Assembly (NCBI RefSeq): GCF_000344155.1
Contig: NZ_BAOQ01000032.1
Location: forward strand, 1-37,148
Direction of reading: 5' to 3'
DNA from: Gordonia paraffinivorans NBRC 108238
GTDB taxonomy: Bacteria; Actinomycetota; Actinomycetes; Mycobacteriales; Mycobacteriaceae
Length of the DNA: 37,148 nt
The notes under the pieces are model-generated. The model did not search any database. It saw only the letters and a list, made by a program, of their open reading frames with translations, and was not told the origin of the DNA. This document shows, in pieces, positions 30,929 to 37,148 of the stretch. Made by a program: the position numbers and the translations under genes. Position 1 is the stretch's first letter. Each line of letters starts with the position of its first letter.

Positions 30929-31020
30929 GACGTACCCCTTACCTGAAAGTTAGTGAGCTGAGGTGAATCACCTTAGGGCCTATTCAACATACTGGCAAGT
31001 CGTTCAACATATTGAGCGGT
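30929..31020 (-). promoter_or_regulatory. Operon promoter region with palindrome and direct repeats
   Basis: Upstream of the first operon gene are a perfect palindrome AGGTGA-A-TCACCT (30961-30973) and two TTCAACATA boxes spaced exactly 20 bp (30983-30991 and 31003-31011). The second lies in an imperfect palindrome CGTTCAACATATTGAGCG (31001-31018). Two helical turns between boxes suits cooperative binding by a tetrameric IclR protein, and the operon encodes one. TTGAAC (minus strand, 31007-31002) could serve as a -35; no firm -10 was assigned. An IS1380 element begins about 65 bp further upstream. Confidence 0.55.
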
Positions 31021-31082
31021 ATCGCTCCGAGGGCACGGTGGTCGGCCTCCATCAAGACCCGCCGGCGTCGCCCTTCGAGCCT

Positions 31083-32788
31083 TAAGCCCGGATCCACCGA
31101 TCGGCATGGCCGGGATGAGGTGATGGTGGTCGGTTCCGGGTGAGGGCGCCGGGGCGCGATGATCTGCCGGACCTCACTGTCCGGGGTGTTCCACGTTGTT
31201 CCTCGTCGCGCAGCTGTGGCTGCTGGTTGGTCAGGCCGCGAGGGCGGGTGGCGGGTCGCTGACTCGGTCAAACAAGGCAGTCCAGGCGGTCTCCCAGGGC
31301 CAGGCTTGTGGCAGATGCAGAGTGACCCGTCGTGCTGAGGTCGCGACCCGTGCTGGCACGGTGATCAGCTTGCGACGGATCGTGGCGGTGGTGGCCTTCG
31401 CGATCTGCGGGTCGGTGAGGCTGGCGGCGGCTCGGGTGAGGTTGAACGCCATCACGGCGAGCACCAACCAGGCCGCGTTGGCAGTGAACACCCCGGACGG
31501 CAGGTGCGCCAACGCTGCGTGTTTGAGGTCAGCGTGGACCTGCTCGATGACCGCGTGATGGCGGTGGATCGCATCGGCGGCGACGGTGTCGAGCACGTCG
31601 GCGTCGGTGGTGGTGAAGAACGCATGGAACCGCCAGGTGTCAAACAGGGTGTCTTGGCCGGCTGCCTTGTTCTTCTCGGCGTTGAAGTCCGGGATCCGCC
31701 GGACCACCAGCCGGCCCGGCACGTGGTCGGTCTTCTTCTGGGCGGCAAACGCGGTGAAACCGATCTCGGCGACCTCGGCCCGTGAGACCCACCGGCCACT
31801 GGCTTCGTCGAAGACGGCATGGGTGTACTCGATGGTGGTCCACGCATCGTCGTCGATGGTGGCGATGGCGGCCTTGACCCGCTTGTCCATCCGCACGGTC
31901 ACCGACACCGCGGCCCCACCCTTGAGGGCGGCGTGAACTGGTCCGCGGCCGTAGAACGCCGAATCCATCCGCACTAGGACCGGGTGGGACTTGTCGAGCA
32001 GTCGTCGGGCGGTCCGCACCGCATCGCCGACCAGTCGCTTCGCACCGCGTGGTGACCCAGTCGAGCCCTTGCGGAGCCGTTGGGCCACGATCACCGGGAC
32101 GGCGCCGGCGATGGTGAGGGTGGCGAGCAGGGCGTTGAGGCCACGGACACCTGAGTAGCCGAACCCGGCGCCCTGCTTGGCGTGGCCATGGACCTCGATG
32201 ATCGTGTCGTCGACATCGAGCAACGCGTAGTCAGCACTCGCGTCTGCATCCGGGCTCACCTCGGCTGACGGACGCAACAGCTCGGTGAGTCCTGCCAGCG
32301 CGATGAGGAACCTCGACGCGATCGCGTCGAGCTGACGCACGTGCCCGAAGGTGAACGCCCGCAGGAAGGAACCCAACGTCGAAGGCGCGTAGGCGCGGGC
32401 GAATACCCTCCCCATGCCGCCGTGACGCAACAGCGCCATGTCATCGATCGAATCGGCACCAGCGACCATCCCACCGACCAGCGAGGCGACCTTCAACCCG
32501 GCGTTCGCGCCCTTGTCGCCCGGCACCGTCAAGTGCTGATCCGCCAGATCACGCAGCCCAGCGGACTCGGCCAACGCGAGCACCGGAACCAGACCACCGG
32601 CCGACACGAGATTCGGATCATCGAAGACCGCCGACGTCGCCCGCGACGTGTGAGAGAGTTTCACCTCAGAGATGTCCCTTGTGTTCGGTCGAATCGTTGC
32701 CTCAAGAACTCCGATTCTCCCGCTACACAAGGGCATTCTCGTTTACGGCGCGCTCACCAGACCAAGTTCATCGGTGGATCCGGGCTTA
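31083..32788. mobile_element. IS1380-family insertion sequence, 1.7 kb
   Basis: Bounded by 19-bp perfect inverted repeats: TAAGCCCGGATCCACCGAT at 31083-31101 and its complement at 32770-32788. Between them lies one transposase gene (31231-32664). No clear target duplication could be fixed, because the first bases of the repeats are themselves TTA-rich. The element separates the catabolic operon's promoter from the toxin-antitoxin operon, and its right repeat supplies the stop codon of the adjoining gene. Confidence 0.88.
31231..32664 (-). CDS. IS1380-family transposase, 477 aa
   Basis: DDE transposase with N-terminal SAVFDDPNLVSAGGLVPVLA, typical of actinobacterial IS1380 members. Acidic residues fall in LLDVDDTIIEVHGHAKQG (D150-D153), VLVRMDSAFYG (D234) and HAVIEQVHADLKH near residue 375. 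The GTG at 32664 (VKLSHTSRATSA) was chosen by family similarity; an ATG 24 codons upstream is also open but not family-like. Length is normal, no frameshift was noticed, so it may be active. Confidence 0.92.
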   Translation of the reverse strand: MKLSHTSRATSAVFDDPNLVSAGGLVPVLALAESAGLRDLADQHLTVPGDKGANAGLKVASLVGGMVAGADSIDDMALLRHGGMGRVFARAYAPSTLGSFLRAFTFGHVRQLDAIASRFLIALAGLTELLRPSAEVSPDADASADYALLDVDDTIIEVHGHAKQGAGFGYSGVRGLNALLATLTIAGAVPVIVAQRLRKGSTGSPRGAKRLVGDAVRTARRLLDKSHPVLVRMDSAFYGRGPVHAALKGGAAVSVTVRMDKRVKAAIATIDDDAWTTIEYTHAVFDEASGRWVSRAEVAEIGFTAFAAQKKTDHVPGRLVVRRIPDFNAEKNKAAGQDTLFDTWRFHAFFTTTDADVLDTVAADAIHRHHAVIEQVHADLKHAALAHLPSGVFTANAAWLVLAVMAFNLTRAAASLTDPQIAKATTATIRRKLITVPARVATSARRVTLHLPQAWPWETAWTALFDRVSDPPPALAA

Positions 32789-33778
32789 GATCGTGACCAG
32801 GACGACGCCCGCGATGTTGAGGCCAGCGAGCTCCAGGGGTCGCCGCGGACCGGGCGGCCCCACAGCGACGACGTAGCTCATCGAGCCGTCATCGATGTCT
32901 GTGCGGCGCCGAAGAACTTCGACATACCGCGGCGGCCGCGTCCTCAGCCCTTGGAGCACGTGCCGGTAGTAGGAGCCGGGAAAGTGTCCCGGGTCCTCCG
33001 GCACCTCCGGGAAGAGGGGCGCGCCGGGGAGACCGGTGGGCGCGGCGCTCGCCGCCCGGAAAGCTCCACGACGGTGGTCGCTGACCGCCCGGAAGATGCG
33101 CTTGGCGACCTCTCGCGGCCCGGCCTGATCGTCCAGTAGGAAGGCGCGTAGTTGGCCCTCAGGGATCTCTGGGAGGTTGATGTCCCGGACTGGGCCGCTC
33201 TGTCGTTCTGGGTCGACGAGGTCCTCCAGGGGGAGACCCTCGTCGAGCACCAGGTTCGCTGTGTCAACTGGAGAGGGCCACGACCAGCCGCCGCTCAACT
33301 GATAGGCGGTGATCATCGAGATGGCCATCCGACGGCACCCCAGGCAGTCCGCCTCTTGGGAGTGGAAGCACGGCAGGTCGGCGCGAAATACCCGCCCGCC
33401 GGTGTAAACCCCGTACAGCGCCGGCACCTGAAGCTGCTCCGCTGCCCTCAGCAAGTCGCGCAGCTGCTGGCCGTCGTTGTGGCTGATGTCGATATGCCAT
33501 CGTGAGCCTTCGCGGCTGAGCCGCTTGGCCTGCACCAGCATGCCGAAGCACAGGCTGCTCGAACTGTCCAGCCACCACCACAGGTAGTCGCCGCCGACGA
33601 CAGCCTCCTGGCGTCGGTTGAACTTGATGACCTTCACGTGCGGATACCCGCGATGGACCGCGACGTCGGTCACCGACTCCTCGACCCATCCGTGTCCGAG
33701 CTCGTCGAGTTCGTCCATGTATGCCTCGGCGGTCTCGCGGATCCGGGTGAAGGAGGCCAGGACTTCCCAATGCGTCAT
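32786..33778 (-). CDS. DUF6615-like putative nuclease-fold protein, 330 aa
   Basis: I recognise a DUF6615-like pattern: an N-terminal helix, EESVTD, GGDYLWWWLD (D64) and GMLVQAKRLS (Q83-A-K85). The D then QxK arrangement on successive strands is reminiscent of the PD-(D/E)XK nuclease core, with Gln for Glu. CFHSQEADCLGCRRMA shows a small Cys/His cluster that could bind metal. The ATG at 33778 overlaps the previous stop by ATGA. The stop codon (32786-32788) lies inside the IS1380 inverted repeat, so the C-terminus was probably truncated or rewritten by that insertion. It is the last gene of the RES toxin-antitoxin operon. Nuclease activity is inferred only. Confidence 0.6.
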   Translation of the reverse strand: MTHWEVLASFTRIRETAEAYMDELDELGHGWVEESVTDVAVHRGYPHVKVIKFNRRQEAVVGGDYLWWWLDSSSSLCFGMLVQAKRLSREGSRWHIDISHNDGQQLRDLLRAAEQLQVPALYGVYTGGRVFRADLPCFHSQEADCLGCRRMAISMITAYQLSGGWSWPSPVDTANLVLDEGLPLEDLVDPERQSGPVRDINLPEIPEGQLRAFLLDDQAGPREVAKRIFRAVSDHRRGAFRAASAAPTGLPGAPLFPEVPEDPGHFPGSYYRHVLQGLRTRPPRYVEVLRRRTDIDDGSMSYVVAVGPPGPRRPLELAGLNIAGVVLVTI

Positions 33779-34464
33779 GACGGCTCGAGGGCGGGGCGGG
33801 TGCGATAGACCTGCACCTGATCGCGCAGCTCGTTGCTGGCGATCGCCAGGCCGGCGTACGCCGCGGCGGCCGCCGCCAGGTTGAACGACGACGCCGGCGT
33901 GCAGACGACGTCGGAGACGCTCAACGAGCCGTCCTCGAGTCGATCCGCGAAGGTGTCCGCGGCCGCGGCCGCATCCGCCGCGTGCTGGGTGATCCCTGCG
34001 GGAACGGGCTTGCCTGTACCGGAGACGAAGGCCTCCCAGACGAACAGCTCGGCCTCACCGGCCAGCCATGGCTCTGGCTTGGTGGTGCACCTCAGCCCGG
34101 GCATTCCGGAGCCAACGCGCTCGAGCAGCCACGCGAGCTGGACTAGCCCCGTGGCCAGGGATCCGCTGCCGGCGCCGGCCGACCAGGGCCTGGAACGTCC
34201 GTCGACGGTCTCGCCCTGCCGCGCCTGTCCGAGCGTCTTCCAGCTGTCGGCCGGTCCCACCTGGCTGACCGGAACCATGAGCGGAGCCTCGAACCCGAGT
34301 GCCACCGGGACACCGGCGCGGAGCGCCTCGAGGACGGCGAGCGCCGCCCCCTCGGGGTGACTGCCTCCCTCGCCGACCGGTCGCCGGCCGGGAAGGTCGA
34401 GGGCAGCCCAGGCGAAGTTGCTCCGTACCGAGCCCACGTCGACGGCGACGACCCGTGGCTCCAT
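33775..34464 (-). CDS. Putative RNase H-fold protein, 229 aa
   Basis: Family not firmly recognised. The start VVAVDVGSVRSNFAWAALD resembles the first strand of RNase H-like folds (D9), and LGFEAPLMVPV provides a second acidic residue (E59). Further acidic residues follow in ELFVWEAF (E144) and HAADAAAAADTF (D164). The arrangement recalls DUF429-type predicted RNase H-like nucleases. Its ATG (34464) overlaps the RES stop by one base and it ends with an ATGA overlap, so it is tightly coupled within the operon. It is a soluble protein with no signal peptide. Confidence 0.5.
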   Translation of the reverse strand: MEPRVVAVDVGSVRSNFAWAALDLPGRRPVGEGGSHPEGAALAVLEALRAGVPVALGFEAPLMVPVSQVGPADSWKTLGQARQGETVDGRSRPWSAGAGSGSLATGLVQLAWLLERVGSGMPGLRCTTKPEPWLAGEAELFVWEAFVSGTGKPVPAGITQHAADAAAAADTFADRLEDGSLSVSDVVCTPASSFNLAAAAAAYAGLAIASNELRDQVQVYRTRPALEPS

Positions 34465-35186
34465 CAGACTTCCGCCCAGCTGAGGCCGAGGATCCGGAAG
34501 GCCTCCTGGACGTCGGGGTGCTCGGGGGACAGGGCGTGGTGCTCGATGGCGTCGAGGGTCCGGCTGATTGCGGGATCCTCGGCGCGCTCGAACACCGCCC
34601 AGAGCGGGAGGTCGTCGCCGTGGCGGGAGGCGAACGTGACGCCGTCGAGCTCCGTGGTCGCGTGAAGGTAGGTCGCCACCGACTGTGTGAGCGCTCGTGG
34701 GCGCCCGTCCTTGAGCGCGGCCGCGTCGAAGTCGTGCAGGTTCAGCAGGTGCGCCAGGGCGACGAACTGCGGGCGCAGGGCCGCGATCGACTCCGCGGCC
34801 GTCACTGCGCAGAAGCGACCGGTCAGTGTCGCGCTGGCCGCCGAGCGCGGCTCGAGCCAGGAGTAGGAGATCTCGCCGGCGCGCCCGGTCGGGTGCATCG
34901 CGGCGTCCTCGTCGTCCTCCTCGATGTCGTCGAGCTCGAGCGCGAGGGTCGGGTCAGGCCGGAACCCAGCGAGGACCTCGAGAAGGCAGGCCAGGAGCGT
35001 GGAGCCGGCGTAGATGGTGCGGAAGTTGCCCTGCCGGTCGTCCCAGCGACCGTGGAACCGGCCGTCGGCGCCGGCCCACTCCCAGCCGGACCAGGCCCAG
35101 GGCTCCGGCTTGAAGCCGACGCGCCAGACCGTCTCGGCGGCGTCGACGACGACCAGCTGAGGTGCCTCGGTCACCAGTGGAGTCAC
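34464..35186 (-). CDS. RES-domain toxin, 240 aa
   Basis: RES proteins are toxins that deplete NAD+, for example by phosphorolysis. Visible RES motifs: VWRVGF (R22), GRWDDRQGNFRTIYAGSTLL (R47, Y59), the Glu of LACLLEVLAGFRPDP (E70) and TFASRHGDDLPLWAVFE with S187. The N-terminal Trp-rich strand is typical. GTG start at 35186 overlaps the antitoxin stop by GTGA, the usual arrangement. Length (240) is somewhat above the minimal RES domain. Confidence 0.88.
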   Translation of the reverse strand: MTPLVTEAPQLVVVDAAETVWRVGFKPEPWAWSGWEWAGADGRFHGRWDDRQGNFRTIYAGSTLLACLLEVLAGFRPDPTLALELDDIEEDDEDAAMHPTGRAGEISYSWLEPRSAASATLTGRFCAVTAAESIAALRPQFVALAHLLNLHDFDAAALKDGRPRALTQSVATYLHATTELDGVTFASRHGDDLPLWAVFERAEDPAISRTLDAIEHHALSPEHPDVQEAFRILGLSWAEV

Positions 35187-35584
35187 CCGGCCGCAGCGAA
35201 CGCGCGCGCGGCCGCCAGGACCTCGGGGCCGACCTGCTCCAGGTCGCCCTCACGCAGCAGCCGGGCCGGCGCGACGTCGTCGAGGCGAGGGTTCATGCCC
35301 TGGAACCACGCCTGGACGACGGCGGCCGAATCCTTCTCGCGGAGCAGGGCTGCGATCCGGTACGCCATCCGCAGCCGGTTGACGACCTCGGTGGACGGGG
35401 TGCGTGCGTCGGCCGAGTCGGCCCACTGCCGCACCGCGCGGGTCTCCTGGACCGAGCCCAAGTAGGCCACGAGCTTGGCGCCGAGCAGGTCGCGCAGTCG
35501 CTCGACGAGCTCCGGCGTGGGCAGCCGCACCGACTCCTCGTAGGCGCGCAGGTCGCCGCGGGCGATGGTCGACTGGGTGCTCAT
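35183..35584 (-). CDS. Xre/MbcA/ParS-type antitoxin, 133 aa
   Basis: Antitoxin that should neutralise the RES toxin and autoregulate the operon. An N-terminal helical region (LRDLLGAKLVAYLGSVQETR) resembles a degenerate HTH, and the C-terminal toxin-binding domain has AVVQAWFQGMNPRLDDVAP with the family's W-G-NP-L pattern, then PEVLAAARAFAAAG. The ATG at 35584 was chosen as the residues upstream are not family-like, although its ribosome-binding site is poor and leaderless translation is possible. It ends in a GTGA overlap with the toxin gene. Confidence 0.8.
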   Translation of the reverse strand: MSTQSTIARGDLRAYEESVRLPTPELVERLRDLLGAKLVAYLGSVQETRAVRQWADSADARTPSTEVVNRLRMAYRIAALLREKDSAAVVQAWFQGMNPRLDDVAPARLLREGDLEQVGPEVLAAARAFAAAG

Positions 35585-35740
35585 ACCTGCAGTGTGCCAC
35601 CCGGAGCACCGCAATCCAATAGCGAATCGCGGGTGAAATCACAGGGTACATCACACCGCCGATAATGGATATTATGACATTTCCTCAGCTCAGGGCAGCG
35701 GCCTGACTGAACGCCCACCGCTCCCGATGATCGCAACTTG
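35585..35740 (-). promoter_or_regulatory. Toxin-antitoxin promoter region
   Basis: The 156-bp gap holds the AT-rich palindrome ATAAT-GGAT-ATTAT (35662-35675), in sharp contrast to the surrounding GC-rich DNA. On the minus strand CATAAT within it could be a -10 hexamer, with the palindrome as antitoxin operator. No gene was seen here. Confidence 0.45.
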
Positions 35741-37111
35741 TTACTCGACACCCTCGTCGTCAGGAGGGCTGAGGCTGGAGGAATCTACCCAGACCCGATA
35801 CTCCTCGCCGACCGCGAGGACTCGGGTGGCCTTGCTAGAGGGGTCGTGAGGATTGAGTGTGACTTGAGAGCCATCGACGCTCGCAACTGTCGCGTCGAGG
35901 AAAGATGCGACCAGACCGAGGCGGTGATCTGTCTCGTCGAGGGTGATGGTGAGCGGTGTAGTGACAGCAACGTTGATTCGTGCGCCGGGAACGAGTGTGG
36001 GTCCATCATCGCTATCGACTGTGAGTGTGAACGGCGCCCAGGTTGCCGTGGCGGGGTCTCCTTGAAGCAGCGTCGCGGCTTCGAAGATCCTCTTGAGTTC
36101 CAGCGAGGAGATCTCGGAGGGCATGCGTAGCAGCTCGTTGCAATGCTGTTGGATGATGTGCAGGGCGCTAACCACTCGGGCAGTTAGGTGGAGATCGTTC
36201 TCTCGGTCTTGCTGTAGGGGCGTCCCAAAGTCGTATCGCCGCGGACCGTAGCTCGGGCTGATACCCAGACACACCCCACGCTCTAGTTCATCCATGAACG
36301 CGAATGTATCGACGAGGTCGGCGGGAAGTCGCCCCCTGATCTCCCAGCCTATGGTGATCGTGACGTCGAGCTCGGCGCTGTCTGGCATGCTCTTGATTTC
36401 GAGCTTGAACAACTCGGCGGCATCAGTCCACACGACGCGGACTCCTCCGCGTACTCCCCTGGTCAACTCGGTTCGGTGCAGTTCCAGCTCCGCGACGATT
36501 GCGCCGGCCGGGTTACGGGCACCCACCATGAGGGTGGGCGGAGGATCCTGCTCGCCGTCTTCGGAAGATCCTGCGATTATTCGGATCTCGGCATTGCCCA
36601 AGACTCCGCCCAAATTTCCAGGCAAGTCAAGCTCGGCCGACGCGGCGTCAGCTGGAACGTACACATCAGTTCCGAAGTTGAGAAACTGTTCGAAGCTCTC
36701 GGCGAGTTCGGGATTGCCCGCGGTGTTGACCCGCACCTTCGTAGTGATAGGTCGTTCCTCGAGCGCAGCGTAAAACTTGGCGTAGACCTTGACGTGAAGC
36801 CACAGGGGCCCATGTTGCTCGGACGCGACGGCAACTAACCAGGGTTCGTCTCTTGCAACGGGCGGCCCGTCGGAGGTTTCGAAGTGGTAGCGGTAGTGCG
36901 GATCGTTGTTGGCCGCGCGTGCGAGTGCCATGATTCGTTCGCCAATATCACTGGGCTGCAACCTCTGTCCCTGCGCTGCAGTCGTGTCACCGCGAATGAT
37001 GGCGGTGAGGTCAGCTAGTTGTTCGACAAGCCTGTCTTTGCCACCGTTGAGGTAGTAGTCGACTAGATCAGGATGGCGGCCAGCGAGAATGTCGAGGTGA
37101 GTCAGGCCCAT
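35741..37111 (-). CDS. Hypothetical protein, at least 456 aa, start uncertain
   Basis: A soluble, acidic protein of unknown family starting at ATG 37111 (MGLTHLDILAGRHPDLVDYY). The frame remains open to the right window edge (at least 12 further codons), so the true start may lie outside. Features: an N-terminal helical part, a long beta-rich middle (VTITIGWEIRGRLPADLVDT) and a C-terminal beta domain (VGEEYRVWVDSSSLSPP). No transmembrane segment or catalytic motif was recognised. Its GC content is lower and more even than the catabolic operon's, suggesting different ancestry. It is in the same direction as the toxin-antitoxin operon and ends 156 bp before it. The mixed alpha/beta layout would suit a structural or defence protein but nothing proves it. 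Confidence 0.75.
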   Translation of the reverse strand: MGLTHLDILAGRHPDLVDYYLNGGKDRLVEQLADLTAIIRGDTTAAQGQRLQPSDIGERIMALARAANNDPHYRYHFETSDGPPVARDEPWLVAVASEQHGPLWLHVKVYAKFYAALEERPITTKVRVNTAGNPELAESFEQFLNFGTDVYVPADAASAELDLPGNLGGVLGNAEIRIIAGSSEDGEQDPPPTLMVGARNPAGAIVAELELHRTELTRGVRGGVRVVWTDAAELFKLEIKSMPDSAELDVTITIGWEIRGRLPADLVDTFAFMDELERGVCLGISPSYGPRRYDFGTPLQQDRENDLHLTARVVSALHIIQQHCNELLRMPSEISSLELKRIFEAATLLQGDPATATWAPFTLTVDSDDGPTLVPGARINVAVTTPLTITLDETDHRLGLVASFLDATVASVDGSQVTLNPHDPSSKATRVLAVGEEYRVWVDSSSLSPPDDEGVE

Positions 37112-37148
37112 CCATGACCATGATGAGATCCCGCGCGCCGCGACTAAG

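Noticed and set aside
6941..32788. Composite transposon carrying the catabolic operon
   Set aside because: The flanking elements belong to different families (IS110, IS21 and ISL3 remnants versus IS1380), so they cannot mobilise the block as a pair.
1..37148. CRISPR array, tRNA or rRNA genes, prophage genes
   Set aside because: No regularly spaced repeats, cloverleaf tRNA pattern, rRNA signature or phage structural genes were seen.

Overview
The window is high-GC DNA with actinobacterial gene content: an NrdH-redoxin, a DUF4192 protein, an MmpL-type RND transporter, IS110/IS1380/IS21/ISL3-type transposase genes, GTG starts and dense ATGA/GTGA gene overlaps. A Mycobacteriales host (Rhodococcus/Gordonia-like) is my best guess. 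The left end resembles plasmid or accessory DNA. No rRNA, tRNA, CRISPR array or phage structural gene was seen.

Layout. (1) 1-2556: small accessory genes on the minus strand (a partial ORF, nrdH, a 42-aa basic protein and a DUF4192 protein). Two of these genes are preceded by near-identical ~153-bp leaders, each containing the same 55-nt element that folds into a three-way junction with two UAC-loop hairpins. (2) 2557-6902: a lipid-type module with a PaaI-like thioesterase, a divergent TetR regulator and an MMPL transporter, with matching palindromic operator candidates in both intergenic regions. (3) 6941-10410: a transposon graveyard with an intact IS110 transposase, a frameshifted second IS110 gene, an ISL3-type C-terminus, an IstB fragment with IS21-like end sequence and a possible HxlR remnant. 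(4) 10537-30928: a ~20-kb block of 20 minus-strand genes, apparently transcribed from a promoter near 30.95-31.0 kb. (5) 31083-32788: an IS1380-family element with 19-bp inverted repeats. (6) 32786-35584: a four-gene overlapping operon of a Xre/MbcA-type antitoxin, a RES toxin, an RNase H-fold-like protein and a DUF6615-like putative nuclease. (7) 35741 to the right edge: an unrecognised 456-aa or longer protein.

How the large operon may work. Its first eight genes supply every role of the Pseudomonas acyclic-terpene (Atu) pathway: acyl-CoA dehydrogenase, acyl-CoA ligase, carboxyltransferase, biotin carboxylase/BCCP, SDR, AtuA (as two ORFs) and a crotonase-family hydratase. An IclR regulator follows, then an alpha-methylacyl-CoA racemase-like protein, SDR, MaoC hydratase, second dehydrogenase, thiolase, a citryl-CoA-lyase-like protein, second crotonase and second ligase. 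My reading is that a beta-methyl-branched or isoprenoid acid is activated, desaturated, carboxylated on its methyl branch and hydrated to a 3-hydroxy-3-alkylglutaryl-CoA, then cleaved and beta-oxidised. No HMG-CoA-lyase-type gene is present. The citryl-CoA-lyase-like gene is the obvious candidate for that cleavage because citryl-CoA is itself a 3-hydroxy-3-substituted glutaryl-CoA. The operon ends with a transglutaminase-like protein, a TetR ligand-binding domain without its helix-turn-helix, and a second PaaI-like thioesterase.

The most interesting items are the duplicated structured leader, the Atu-like operon with its citryl-CoA-lyase-like enzyme, the HTH-less TetR domain and the four-gene RES toxin-antitoxin operon.
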